A stretch of 64,000 nt of DNA from Nocardioides agariphilus (GTDB lineage: Bacteria; Actinomycetota; Actinomycetes; Propionibacteriales; Nocardioidaceae): positions 1 to 64,000 of the forward strand of contig NZ_JADKPO010000015.1 in assembly GCF_015352445.1 (NCBI RefSeq), written 5' to 3'. A model generated the notes under the pieces. The model was given only the letters and a program-made list of their open reading frames with translations. It did not search any database and had not been told where the DNA came from. The position numbers and the translations under genes were made by a program. Of the stretch, positions 32,966 through 41,267 are shown piece after piece (positions within the stretch are counted from its first letter, which is position 1; each line of letters opens with the position of its first letter).

Positions 32966-33022
32966 ACAAGGGTCGTGTGCCTGTCGCAGCGCTCTGGCGC
33001 CGCCTCAGGCACACGACCTTGT
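32966..33022 (+). terminator. Long hairpin after the conservon operon
   Basis: ACAAGGGTCGTGTGCCTG pairs with CAGGCACACGACCTTGT (12 perfect pairs, a one-base bulge, five more pairs), enclosing a 22-base loop, 24 bases after the cvnD stop. A second smaller hairpin (CACAGGC / GCCTGTG, 33050-33071) follows. Together they are the only strong structures between the conservon and parA and most likely terminate transcription. Confidence 0.7.
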
Positions 33023-33071
33023 TGCTTGTCGGCCCTCCACACCCTCCTCCACAGGCAGGCGTGAGCCTGTG

Positions 33072-33394
33072 CAACTGACCGGGGCCGACTGCACAACCTC
33101 TCAACAGATTTGAACTGGTCCTGGGGGTAACCGCCAGGCGTGTTGTGACGCCACCTCCGCACACCTAGAGTCGCGCCCGTCGTACGACACATCTGCTCCG
33201 GCACAAGTCGGTGTGTCGACAAATCTCCGAGGGCACGGCGCGTCGCCGACCCTGGACGTCACGAGGAGCGCAGAGTGGGCGCAGGCGGTCCGGGGGGCTG
33301 GTTCCCCAGGTCTTCACACTCAGCTGGGGCAACGGGGAGCAGCGCACCGGAGATGCCGCCGGCAGTGCGACCCCCGACGCCCTCAGGAGGCACC
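33072..33394. other. Intergenic leader of parA, no gene seen
   Basis: About 320 bases between the second hairpin and the parA start. Open frames here have no convincing ribosome site or codon pattern. The parA frame is open back to an ATG at 33275, but the AGGAGG at 33385-33390 points to the GTG at 33395. The region presumably holds the promoter of the parA-scpAB-rluB operon, but I cannot place it. Confidence 0.4.
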
Positions 33395-34420
33395 GTGTCC
33401 GACCCTGTGCCGTTCCGGCTGCCCGACCCGCAGCCCATCGAGTGGCCGGTGCCCCCGGCCGAGCGCAGCGAGCTCGACCCGGCCACCGAGTCGCTGGTCG
33501 AGGAGTTCGAGCGCGCGCGCCAGGAGGCGGAGATCGACGACACGCAGCTCGAGCCCGCCGCGGTCCAGGAGATCGGCCCGACCGGCCGCCCGTTGCCGTT
33601 CTTCCCCGAGCCTGCGCCGCTGACCCAGCACGGACCTGCGCGCGTGGTCTCGATGACCAACCAGAAGGGCGGGGTCGGCAAGACCACGACCACCATCAAC
33701 CTGGGCGCCGCGCTGGCCGAGTACGGCCGCAAGGTGCTGCTGGTCGACTTCGACCCGCAGGGCTCGCTCTCGGTCGGGTTGGGACTGAACCCCCACGAGA
33801 TGGAGCTGACGGTCTACAACCTCCTGATGGAGCGTGACGTCCGGGTCGAGGACGTCGTCGTGCCGACCGGTGTCGCTGGCATGGACCTCCTCCCCTCCAA
33901 CATCGACCTGTCGGCCGCCGAGGTGCAGCTGGTCCACGAGGTCGCGCGGGAGCAGACCCTGCAGCGGGTGCTGGCGCCGGCCATCGCGAAGTACGACGTC
34001 ATCCTCATCGACTGCCAGCCCTCGCTCGGACTCCTGACCGTCAATGCGCTGACCGCCTCCGACGGAGTGCTGGTGCCGCTGGAGTGCGAGTACTTCGCGC
34101 TGCGCGGCGTCGCGCTCCTCAAGACGACGATCGACAAGGTTCGCGAGCGCCTCAACCCCAAGCTCGAGATCGACGGTGTGCTCGGCACGATGTACGACGG
34201 TCGCACGCTGCACGGCCGTGAGGTCATGGAGCGCCTGGTGCAGGCGTGGGGCGACATCGTGTTCCACACGGTGATCCGGCGCACCGTGAAGTTCTCCGAC
34301 TCGACGGTTGCCGGCGAGCCCATCACGTCCTACGCCTCTGCCTCCACCGGTGCCGAGGCCTACCGCCAGCTGGCCAGGGAGGTGCTCGTTCGGTGGCCCG
34401 AACCTCGCCACGACGTGTGA
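33395..34420 (+). CDS. ParA-family partition ATPase of the scpAB neighbourhood
   Basis: A 341-residue ParA/Soj-like ATPase. About 85 N-terminal residues are Pro/Glu-rich and disordered-looking. The deviant Walker A KGGVGKTTTTINLGAALAE is at about residues 90-108, Walker A' LLVDFDPQGSLSVGLG follows, and IDCQPSLGLLTVNAL is motif 3. Start GTG at 33395 has AGGAGG four bases upstream. No parB follows; instead a small DNA-binding-like protein and ScpA/ScpB do, which is the usual actinobacterial arrangement. A chromosome-organisation role is inferred. Confidence 0.9.
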   Translation: MSDPVPFRLPDPQPIEWPVPPAERSELDPATESLVEEFERARQEAEIDDTQLEPAAVQEIGPTGRPLPFFPEPAPLTQHGPARVVSMTNQKGGVGKTTTTINLGAALAEYGRKVLLVDFDPQGSLSVGLGLNPHEMELTVYNLLMERDVRVEDVVVPTGVAGMDLLPSNIDLSAAEVQLVHEVAREQTLQRVLAPAIAKYDVILIDCQPSLGLLTVNALTASDGVLVPLECEYFALRGVALLKTTIDKVRERLNPKLEIDGVLGTMYDGRTLHGREVMERLVQAWGDIVFHTVIRRTVKFSDSTVAGEPITSYASASTGAEAYRQLAREVLVRWPEPRHDV

Positions 34421-34788
34421 GCCTGCCGGCGGCCGATGACCTGTTCCGGCCGACCGACCCGACACCCGACGAGCTGGCCGCCGAGACTCATGTGCGCGCC
34501 GTGCCGGATGCCCCTGCGCGTTCAGCGCCCCATGCCGAGACGGACGTCGCCGAGCCAGCGGGGCGCAAGCGACCCAGCGGTCGCGTCAAGCACGACGAGA
34601 AGATGACCGTCTACGTCACCGCCGACGAGCTGCTCGACCTCGAGCACGCGCGACTCGCGTTGCGTCGCGACCACGGCCTGGCCGTCGACCGGGGCCGGCT
34701 CGTACGTGAGGCGATGGCGCTCGTGCTGGCCGACCTCGACGAGCACGGCTTCGACAGCATGCTCGTGCAGCGCCTGACCGAACGGTGA
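34417..34788 (+). CDS. Small ParA-linked protein with ribbon-helix-helix-like C-terminus
   Basis: A 123-residue protein translated from a GTG that overlaps the parA stop (GTGA). Residues 1-60 are acidic and disordered. The second half begins KMTVYVTADELLDLEHARLA, then helices LAVDRGRLVREAMALVLADL, resembling a ribbon-helix-helix/CopG-type DNA-binding unit. With parA next to it and no parB, it may serve as the DNA-binding partner. That role is inferred. scpA starts 7 bases later. Confidence 0.78.
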   Translation: MSLPAADDLFRPTDPTPDELAAETHVRAVPDAPARSAPHAETDVAEPAGRKRPSGRVKHDEKMTVYVTADELLDLEHARLALRRDHGLAVDRGRLVREAMALVLADLDEHGFDSMLVQRLTER

Positions 34789-34795
34789 GTCGCGC

Positions 34796-35731
34796 GTGAC
34801 CGCCCTGGTCGAGCCCGTGGAGGCGGGTGCCGCCGACGCGACGACCCCCGTCTTCGAGGTCTCGCTCGACAACTTCGAGGGTCCCTTCGATCTGCTGTTG
34901 AGCCTGATCTCCAAGCACAAGCTCGACATTACCGAGGTGTCCCTGTCCACGGTCACCGACGAGTTCATCGCGCACGTGAAGGCGGGCGGCTCGCCTGAGA
35001 GTCCGGCCCAGTGGGACCTCGAGCAGACCTCGTCCTTCCTCCTGGTCGCCGCCACCCTCCTCGACCTCAAGGCCGCGCGGCTGCTGCCCAAGGGCGACGT
35101 CGAGGACGAGGAGGACCTCGCGCTCCTGGAGGCACGCGACCTCCTGTTCGCCCGCCTGCTCCAGTACCGCGCCTTCAAGCAGGTCGCCTCGGTGCTCGAG
35201 ACCAGGCTGGCGGGTGAGTCGAAGCGCCATCCGCGGGCGGTCGGCCTGGAGGACAGGTTCGCCTCGTTGCTGCCCGAGGTGCTCATCGGCATCGGGCTCG
35301 ACCAGTTCGCTGCCCTGGCGGCCAAGGCGCTCGAGCCCAAGGCCACGCCGGAGCTGTCGCTGCAGCACATCCACGTTGCTCGGGTCAGTGTGCGCGAGCA
35401 GGCCGTGTTGGTGGTCGACCGGCTGCGTCGCAGCGGCACGATGACCTTCCGTGCGCTGTGCGGCGACTCGCCCGACCTGATGACGACCGTGGCCAGGTTC
35501 TTGGCGCTGCTCGAGCTGTTCCGTGAAGGGGCGGTCGGCTTCGACCAGGTCACCCCGCTCGGCGAGCTGACCGTCCGCTGGACCGGTGAGGGCAGCGAGG
35601 ACGCCGAGGAGTTCGAGATCGACGAGTTCGAGGGCGCTCCCGCTCCACTGCCCGAACCACTGGCTGATTCATCGGCCGATTCATCGGCCGATTCATCGGC
35701 CGCACGCGAGGAGGACGTCCCCGATGACTGA
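34796..35731 (+). CDS. scpA: Segregation and condensation protein A (kleisin)
   Basis: A 311-residue kleisin of the SMC-ScpAB condensin. The N-terminal domain reads FEVSLDNFEGPFDLLLSLI, then KHKLDITEVSLSTVTDEFIAH. The C-terminal winged-helix domain (about residues 215-260) has MTFRALCGDSPDLMTTVARFLALLELF. The tail after about residue 265 is acidic and carries a DSSA triplication encoded by a 12-base tandem repeat. GTG start at 34796. The 3' end overlaps scpB by eight bases. Confidence 0.95.
   Translation: MTALVEPVEAGAADATTPVFEVSLDNFEGPFDLLLSLISKHKLDITEVSLSTVTDEFIAHVKAGGSPESPAQWDLEQTSSFLLVAATLLDLKAARLLPKGDVEDEEDLALLEARDLLFARLLQYRAFKQVASVLETRLAGESKRHPRAVGLEDRFASLLPEVLIGIGLDQFAALAAKALEPKATPELSLQHIHVARVSVREQAVLVVDRLRRSGTMTFRALCGDSPDLMTTVARFLALLELFREGAVGFDQVTPLGELTVRWTGEGSEDAEEFEIDEFEGAPAPLPEPLADSSADSSADSSAAREEDVPDD
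35666..35701 (+). repeat. Three tandem copies of gattcatcggcc inside scpA
   Basis: A perfect 12-base unit is repeated three times in frame (35666-35677, 35678-35689, 35690-35701), encoding DSSA repeats in the acidic ScpA tail just before scpB. The unit is clearly lower in GC than its surroundings. The copy number is probably variable. Confidence 0.9.
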
Positions 35732-36326
35732 CGACCAGGACCGGCTCGATGTCGCCGTCGGCGACCTCAAGCCCTCCTTGGAGGCCCTGCTGATGGTCGC
35801 CGACCAGCCGCTCGACCGGGTCACCCTGGCGAGCGCGGTCGGTCACCCGGTCTCGGCCGTTGACGACGCGCTGGCCCAGCTGGCAGGCGAGTACGACGAG
35901 CAGGGGCGTGGCTTCGAGCTGCGCAACGTGGCCGGCGGCTGGCGCTACTACACCCGCGAGGAGTTCGCGCCGGTGGTCGAGAGGTTCGTCCTGGAGGGCC
36001 AGCAGGCCCGCCTGACCCAGGCCGCGCTGGAGACGCTTGCGGTCGTCGCCTACAAGCAGCCGGTCTCGCGCGCTCGCGTCTCCGCGATCCGTGGGGTCAA
36101 CGTCGACGGCGTGATGCGCACGCTGGTCTCGCGCGGTCTGGTCGAGGAAGCCGGCCAGGACACCTCGACGGGAGCGCACCTCTATCGCACGAGCGCCTAC
36201 TTCCTCGAGCGGATCGGCGTCACCTCACTCGAGGAGCTCCCCGAGCTGGCTCCCTACCTGCCGGACATGGACGACCTGGTCGACGAGCTGGCCGACTCGT
36301 TGGGCCAGGCCGCCGCCACGGCATGA
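35724..36326 (+). CDS. scpB: Segregation and condensation protein B
   Basis: A 200-residue ScpB with two winged-helix domains. The first has LKPSLEALLMVADQPLDRVTLA, and the second QAALETLAVVAYKQPVSRARVSAIRGVNVDGVMRTL, the latter being the family signature. It dimerises and binds ScpA in the SMC complex. An acidic C-terminal tail ends in LGQAAATA. ATG at 35724 lies within the last eight bases of scpA. Confidence 0.95.
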   Translation: MTDDQDRLDVAVGDLKPSLEALLMVADQPLDRVTLASAVGHPVSAVDDALAQLAGEYDEQGRGFELRNVAGGWRYYTREEFAPVVERFVLEGQQARLTQAALETLAVVAYKQPVSRARVSAIRGVNVDGVMRTLVSRGLVEEAGQDTSTGAHLYRTSAYFLERIGVTSLEELPELAPYLPDMDDLVDELADSLGQAAATA

Positions 36327-36344
36327 TGCCCTGATAATGGGTCG

Positions 36345-37100
36345 GTGAGCGAGGCGGGGATCCAGACCGATGACGAGGGCCTGATCCGTCTCCAGAAGCT
36401 GCTCGCCCAGTCGGGGGTGGCCTCGCGCCGCAAGTGCGAGGAGCTGATGCTCGACGGACTGGTCGAGGTCGACGGCGAGGTGGTCACCCGGCTCGGCACC
36501 AAGGTCGACCCGCGGACTGCGGTGATCCGTGTCGACGGCAAGCGGCTGCCGCCCGTCTCGGCTTCTGTCTACCTCGCGCTCAACAAGCCCAGGGGCGTGG
36601 TCTCGACGATGTCGGACCCGGAGGGCCGCCGCACCCTCCAGGACCTGGTCGCCGACAGGCCGGAGCGTCTGTTCCATGTGGGCAGGCTCGACACCGACAC
36701 CGACGGGCTGATCCTGCTGACCAACGACGGCGACTTCGCCCAGCGGTTGGCGCACCCGTCCTACGAGGTCGACAAGACCTACGTCGCCGAGGTCGAGGGA
36801 CGCGTCTCGACCGGCACCCTGCGCACGCTTCTCGACGGTGTCACTCTCGACGACGGTCCCGTGACCGTCTCGAGCATCCGCCTGGTCCAGCAGGGCAGGG
36901 AGAAGTCGATCGTGGAGCTGGTGATCCACGAGGGTCGCAACCGCATCGTCCGACGCCTGCTCGACCACGTCGGTCACCCCGTGCGCCGCCTTACCCGCAC
37001 GGCCATCGGGCCGGTCGTCCTCAAGGGCCTGCCGTCCGGTGAGTTGCGTGACCTCACACTCGCCGAGCTCGGCGAGCTGTTGGACCAGGCGCAGCTCTAG
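36345..37100 (+). CDS. rluB: RluB/RsuA-family rRNA pseudouridine synthase
   Basis: A 251-residue pseudouridine synthase. An S4 domain (RLQKLLAQSGVASRRKCEELM) is followed by a catalytic domain with the RsuA/RluB motif RLFHVGRLDTDTDGLILLTNDG, where the Asp after GRL is catalytic, and HEGRNRIVRRLLDHVGHPV. It likely modifies 23S rRNA; the exact site is not deducible. GTG at 36345 follows scpB by 18 bases. It ends the scpAB-type operon; the following gene is an insertion relative to the usual order. Confidence 0.92.
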   Translation: MSEAGIQTDDEGLIRLQKLLAQSGVASRRKCEELMLDGLVEVDGEVVTRLGTKVDPRTAVIRVDGKRLPPVSASVYLALNKPRGVVSTMSDPEGRRTLQDLVADRPERLFHVGRLDTDTDGLILLTNDGDFAQRLAHPSYEVDKTYVAEVEGRVSTGTLRTLLDGVTLDDGPVTVSSIRLVQQGREKSIVELVIHEGRNRIVRRLLDHVGHPVRRLTRTAIGPVVLKGLPSGELRDLTLAELGELLDQAQL

Positions 37101-37188
37101 GCCGTCTGGCTGGTGGTGGCGGGGGCTCGGTGCTGGAGGTCCTTGCCCCTGCACCACGGGCGGCGGCCCCCGCTGGCCCGGTGTGAGC

Positions 37189-37254
37189 GATCAAATCCGC
37201 TTGCCATCAGCGTCCTGATCGCGCTGCCATGGAGTCCGAGACCCGACCGAGGAG
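37189..37254 (+). promoter_or_regulatory. Possible promoter of the resistance gene, and ribosome site of its leader ORF
   Basis: An AT-rich patch (atcaaat, 37190-37196) lies just before a -35-like TTGCCA at 37201-37206. An AT-rich block directly upstream of -35 is the mark of WhiB7-type promoters in actinobacteria, but no good -10 can be placed, so this is speculative. GAGGAG at 37249-37254 is an ideal ribosome site for the leader ORF at 37262. Confidence 0.35.
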
Positions 37255-37261
37255 AACGCCG

Positions 37262-37351
37262 ATGCGAGCTGCTTTCACGTCCCCAGCCACCCCATGGACA
37301 AAGGATGTGAAGGTTGCGCACGCTCAACTTGGGGGTCCTGGCGCATGTTGA
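37262..37351 (+). CDS. Leader peptide overlapping the ribosome-protection gene
   Basis: A 29-codon ORF (begins MRAAFTSPATPW, ends GGPGAC) has an ATG seven bases after GAGGAG, a better initiation site than that of the gene it precedes. It runs in a different frame across the TTG start of the resistance gene at 37314 and stops 35 bases inside it. Such leaders control antibiotic-resistance genes by ribosome stalling or reinitiation. This function is inferred from the arrangement. Confidence 0.55.
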   Translation: MRAAFTSPATPWTKDVKVAHAQLGGPGAC

Positions 37352-39011
37352 CGCCGGCAAGACGACCCTGACCGAGCGCCTGCTCTACGAGGCAGGCGTG
37401 CTCGCGGAGCCCGGCAGCGTGGATGCGGGCTCCACCCACACCGACACGATGGCGCTCGAGCGACGCCGGGGCATCACGATCCGTGCGGCCGTGGTGTCTT
37501 TCGAGGTCGACGACACGATCGTCAACCTGGTTGACACTCCTGGGCACTCAGACTTCGTGGCGGAGGTGGAGCGATCCTTGTGCCTGCTCGACGGCGCTGT
37601 TCTCGTCGTGTCGGCTGTCGAGGGTGTGCAGGCCCAGACGCTGGTCCTCATGCGGGCGCTGCAACGCCTCGACATCGCGACGGTGATCTTCGTGAACAAG
37701 GTTGACCGTCGTGGGGCGGACCCGGAGTTCGTCGAGCTGGAGGTACGCGAGCGCCTCGCGGCCGACGTACCGGTCCTGTTCGGCTCCGCCCTCACCGGCG
37801 ACGGCGTGCGCGACCTCCTGCACGCCGTGCCGAGGCTCCTGCCGAGCAGGGAGCCGCATGACGACGGCCCACCTGCGGGTGTGATCTTCAAGATCGACCG
37901 CGATGCAGCGGGCGGCAAGCACGTCGTCGCCCTGCTGCGGAGCGGGACGCTCCGGGTGCGCGACCGTCTCGCCCTCGGCAAGGCCGGGCCGGAGAAGGTC
38001 ACCGGGCTACGCGTCTTCAGGTGCGGCGAGCTCGAGCCCGCCGACGTGGCGACGGCTGGGCAGGTCGTGGTGCTCCGTGGCCTCGACAGTGCCCGCATCG
38101 GCGACGGGTTCGGGCCGGGGGATCCAGGCATGGCCGAGCAGTTCGCCCGGCCCAGCCTGTCGGCCGTCGTCGAGCCGCTGGACGACCAGGACCGCCCCGC
38201 TCTGTTCGCCGCCCTCGAGCGGCTCGCCGAGCAGGATCCGCTGATCGGTCTTCGAGTCGACGACGAGCCCGACGGCACGAGCGAGCTGAGACTCTCCCTC
38301 TACGGCGAGGTCCAGCAGCAGGTGATCGGAGCGCTGCTCGACGAGGAGTACGGCGTGCCGGTGCGGTTCCGCGACACCGCGATGATCTGCACCGAGCGGT
38401 TGACCGGCACCGGAGCGGCGTTCGAGCTGATCGGCACCGATGCCAACCCCTACCTGGCCACTGTCGGCCTGCGCATCGAGCCGGCACCGGTCGGCAGCGG
38501 TGTCGACTTCGGCCTGGAGGTGGAGCTGGGCTCGATGCCGCCGGCCTTCTTCACGGCCGTGGAGACCACCGTCCACTCCTCGCTCCTCCACGGCAACGCC
38601 GGCTGGGAGATCCCGGACGCCCGAATCCGAATGACGCACTCGGGGTTCTGGCCGCGCCAGAGCCGCATGCACGGCACCTTCGACAAGTCGATGTCGAGCA
38701 CGGCTGGCGACTTCCGGGACCTCACCCGGCTGCTGATGAGACGGATCATCGCCCAGGCGGGCACGGTGGTGTGCGACCCGGTGCACCGCTTCGAGCTCGA
38801 GGTGCCCGCTCCCAGCCTCGGTCCGGTGCTGTCGCTGCTGGCGCAAGCAGGGGGAGTGCCGCTTGCCACCGAGAGCCGTGGGGCCGCAGTGGTCGTCTCC
38901 GGACACGTGCCGGCCGGGCAGGTGCACCGGCTGACCCTGCTGATGCCCGATCTGACGCGCGGCGAGGGCGTCTTGACGTCTCGACTGGATCACTTCCGTC
39001 CCCGGCACTGA
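37314..39011 (+). CDS. TetM/OtrA-like ribosome-protection GTPase
   Basis: A 565-residue translational GTPase related to elongation factor G and to TetM/TetO/OtrA proteins that free tetracycline from the ribosome. G1 AHVDAGKTTLTERLL is at residues 9-23, switch I RRRGITIRAA, G3 DTPGHSDF and G4 NKVD are all present. The TetM-type domain III-IV segments (LSLYGEVQQQVI, then FGLEVELGSMPPAFFTAVE) follow. It is some 70 residues shorter than TetM. TTG start at 37314 follows AAGGATG. Whether it confers tetracycline resistance or protects against another ribosome drug is not decided by sequence. Confidence 0.88.
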   Translation: MRTLNLGVLAHVDAGKTTLTERLLYEAGVLAEPGSVDAGSTHTDTMALERRRGITIRAAVVSFEVDDTIVNLVDTPGHSDFVAEVERSLCLLDGAVLVVSAVEGVQAQTLVLMRALQRLDIATVIFVNKVDRRGADPEFVELEVRERLAADVPVLFGSALTGDGVRDLLHAVPRLLPSREPHDDGPPAGVIFKIDRDAAGGKHVVALLRSGTLRVRDRLALGKAGPEKVTGLRVFRCGELEPADVATAGQVVVLRGLDSARIGDGFGPGDPGMAEQFARPSLSAVVEPLDDQDRPALFAALERLAEQDPLIGLRVDDEPDGTSELRLSLYGEVQQQVIGALLDEEYGVPVRFRDTAMICTERLTGTGAAFELIGTDANPYLATVGLRIEPAPVGSGVDFGLEVELGSMPPAFFTAVETTVHSSLLHGNAGWEIPDARIRMTHSGFWPRQSRMHGTFDKSMSSTAGDFRDLTRLLMRRIIAQAGTVVCDPVHRFELEVPAPSLGPVLSLLAQAGGVPLATESRGAAVVVSGHVPAGQVHRLTLLMPDLTRGEGVLTSRLDHFRPRH

Positions 39012-39074
39012 CGGCGGCCGTTACCGTTCTCCTCGTCGGCCGTGCCCCCGCGGCCCGAGGAGGAAGGAAGCCAC

Positions 39075-39485
39075 GTGGCTGTCCGAGCGGTGCGCGGCGC
39101 CACCCAGCTCGAGGCCGACGACCGTGACCACATGCTCGAGCGGGTCGCCGAGATGGTCCTGGACGTGATGGGTTCCAACGGCCTCGAGGTCGACGACTTC
39201 ATCTCCGTGATCTTCACCGCGACCTCCGACCTGGTCGCGGAGTTCCCGGCGTACGCCGCCCGGCGGCTCGGCTTCGGCGAGGTGCCGCTGCTGTGTGCGC
39301 GTGAGCTGGAGATCGCCGGCTCGATGCCCCGGGTGGTCCGGATGCTCGCGCACGTCGAGACCGACCTGCCGCGCGCCGACATCACCCACGTCTACCTGCA
39401 CGGCGCGGCCGCGCTGCGCAAGGACCTGACCCGGGTGCGCTCGGTGCCCGATGAGGTGCCCGATGAGGAGACCGTCGATGCCTGA
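39075..39485 (+). CDS. aroH: Chorismate mutase, AroH class
   Basis: A 136-residue monofunctional chorismate mutase of the AroH (Bacillus-type, trimeric) class converting chorismate to prephenate. VRAVRGATQ at the N-terminus, LLCARELEIAGSMPRVVRML and VYLHGAAALRKDL at the C-terminus contain the active-site Arg and Glu residues of the family. GTG at 39075 is preceded by GGAGGAAGGAAG. It overlaps tyrA by eight bases; the product goes directly to the next enzyme. Confidence 0.93.
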   Translation: MAVRAVRGATQLEADDRDHMLERVAEMVLDVMGSNGLEVDDFISVIFTATSDLVAEFPAYAARRLGFGEVPLLCARELEIAGSMPRVVRMLAHVETDLPRADITHVYLHGAAALRKDLTRVRSVPDEVPDEETVDA

Positions 39486-40560
39486 TCGGCCGGGCCTGCA
39501 GGGCCCCGTGCTGATCGTCGGTGCCGGCCTCCTCGGCACCTCGATCGGCCTCGCGCTGCGCCGACGCGGCATCTCGGTCTGGCTGCGCGACGTCTCGCCC
39601 GAGAACCTCCGCGCGGCCATGGGCCTGGGCGCGGGCCAACTGGTCCCCGACATCGCACCACCGCCGCAGCTGGTAGTGGTGGCCGTGCCGCCCGACGTGA
39701 TCGGCGAGACGCTGCGCTGGGCACTGGGCGCGCACCGCGGCGCCGTGGTCACCGACGTCGGGAGCATCAAGACCGGCCCGCTGGAGCAGCTGCGCGCCTC
39801 CGGTCTGTCCGGGTTGTCCCGCTACGTCGGTGGACACCCGATGGCGGGCAGCGAGCGTTCGGGGCCGCTCGCGGCCAGCGCAGCCATGTTCGACGGCCGA
39901 CCCTGGGCCGTGACGCCGCACCAGGACTCGGCGACCGAGGCCGTGGACGTCGTGCTCTCCCTGGTCGCGGCGGTGGGCGCACTGCCCGTGCGGATGTCCC
40001 CCGACGAGCATGATCGGGCGGTCGCCCGGACCTCGCACCTACCGCACCTGTTGGCCAGCCTGGTGGCGGGTCGGCTCGCCGAGGCCCCGCCAGGACACCT
40101 GGCCCTGTCGGGTCAGGGGGTCCGTGACGTCACCCGGGTCGCGGCCGGCGACCCGGAGCTCTGGCAGCAGATCGTGACCGGCAACGCCCCCGCCGTCGTA
40201 CACCTGCTCCGCGAGGTGCGCGAGCAGCTCGACGCCCTGATCGCCGCCGTGTCCAAGAGCAACCGCGAGGAGCTGGTGCGGATCCTGTCCCGGGGTGTCG
40301 AGGGCACGCGCGCGATCCCGGGCAAGCACGGCGGTCCGGCCAGAGAGATGGCCTCGGTGTTCGTCTCGGTGCCCGACCGCGCCGGTGAGATGGGGCGGCT
40401 GTTCGCGGACGTGGCTGCCAGCGGGGTCAGCATCGAGGACATCCACATCGACCACGACCCGGGTCGTCCCACCGGCCTGTTCGAGCTCGTGGTGGCCGAC
40501 GACAGCTCCGAGCACCTGCTGGCCGCTCTCGAATCTCGGGGATGGGTGACCCACCGGTAG
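39478..40560 (+). CDS. tyrA: Prephenate dehydrogenase with ACT domain
   Basis: A 360-residue NAD-dependent prephenate dehydrogenase of tyrosine synthesis. The Rossmann motif VGAGLLGTSIGLALRRRG is at residues 13-30, the GGHPMAGSE substrate motif at about 118-126, and SHLPHLLASLVA carries the catalytic-type His. A C-terminal ACT domain (about residues 295-360, beginning FVSVPDRAGEMGRLFADVA) suggests feedback control by tyrosine. Coupled to aroH by an eight-base overlap. Confidence 0.94.
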   Translation: MPDRPGLQGPVLIVGAGLLGTSIGLALRRRGISVWLRDVSPENLRAAMGLGAGQLVPDIAPPPQLVVVAVPPDVIGETLRWALGAHRGAVVTDVGSIKTGPLEQLRASGLSGLSRYVGGHPMAGSERSGPLAASAAMFDGRPWAVTPHQDSATEAVDVVLSLVAAVGALPVRMSPDEHDRAVARTSHLPHLLASLVAGRLAEAPPGHLALSGQGVRDVTRVAAGDPELWQQIVTGNAPAVVHLLREVREQLDALIAAVSKSNREELVRILSRGVEGTRAIPGKHGGPAREMASVFVSVPDRAGEMGRLFADVAASGVSIEDIHIDHDPGRPTGLFELVVADDSSEHLLAALESRGWVTHR

Positions 40561-40571
40561 CCTTGCCCCCT

Positions 40572-41267
40572 GTGAGCAAGCCCTGGGACCACTACGTCGT
40601 CGCCATCGACGGCCCCTCGGGCTCGGGCAAGTCGAGCACGTCTCGCGGGGTGGCCGTCCGCCTCGGACTGCGCTACCTCGACACCGGCGCGATGTACCGC
40701 GCGATGACCTGGTGGATGCTGCGTCACGATGTCGACGTCCACGACCCCAATGCCGTCGCTGCTCGTGTCGAGGAGCCCGAGATCCTCTCCGGCACCGACC
40801 CGCTGGGTCCGACGATCCTGGTCGACGGCATCGACGTCGGCCTGGCCATCCGCTCCGACGAGGTCAACGCCGCAGTCTCGCCGGTCGCCGCCGTACCCTC
40901 CGTACGCTCGCGTCTGCTCGAGATCCAGCGCGACGTCATCGGCGAGGGCGGGATCGTGGTCGAGGGTCGCGACATCGGCTCGGTGGTGGCCCCCGAGGCC
41001 GAGGTGAAGGTCTACCTCACCGCCGACCCGGCCGCGCGCGCCCGACGGCGAGCCCTCGAGGAGGGCGGCGCCGACGTCGAGGCCACTCGAGAGTCGTTGC
41101 TGGCCCGCGACGCGATCGACTCCGGGCGGGCCACGTCGCCGCTGGTAATGGCCGAGGGCGCGGTCCATGTCGATGGCACCGCACACACCCTCGACGAGGT
41201 CGTCGGCTTGGTCGTGCAGCTGGTCGAGGCTGCAGCGGGCCTTCGCGCCGGGGAGAGGGTGCAGTGA
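40572..41267 (+). CDS. cmk: Cytidylate kinase
   Basis: A 231-residue (d)CMP kinase. P-loop AIDGPSGSGKSSTS at about residues 9-22, the substrate segment LRYLDTGAMYRAMTWW, and VVEGRDIGSVVAPEAEVKVYLTA are conserved. I prefer the GTG at 40572 for length; an ATG at 40542 inside tyrA would add ten residues. The stop overlaps the acyltransferase start (GTGA). Confidence 0.93.
   Translation: MSKPWDHYVVAIDGPSGSGKSSTSRGVAVRLGLRYLDTGAMYRAMTWWMLRHDVDVHDPNAVAARVEEPEILSGTDPLGPTILVDGIDVGLAIRSDEVNAAVSPVAAVPSVRSRLLEIQRDVIGEGGIVVEGRDIGSVVAPEAEVKVYLTADPAARARRRALEEGGADVEATRESLLARDAIDSGRATSPLVMAEGAVHVDGTAHTLDEVVGLVVQLVEAAAGLRAGERVQ

Noticed and set aside
37097-37360. Minus-strand ORF across the resistance-gene leader
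   Set aside because: No ribosome site or domain; it overlaps the better supported leader ORF and resistance-gene start on the plus strand.
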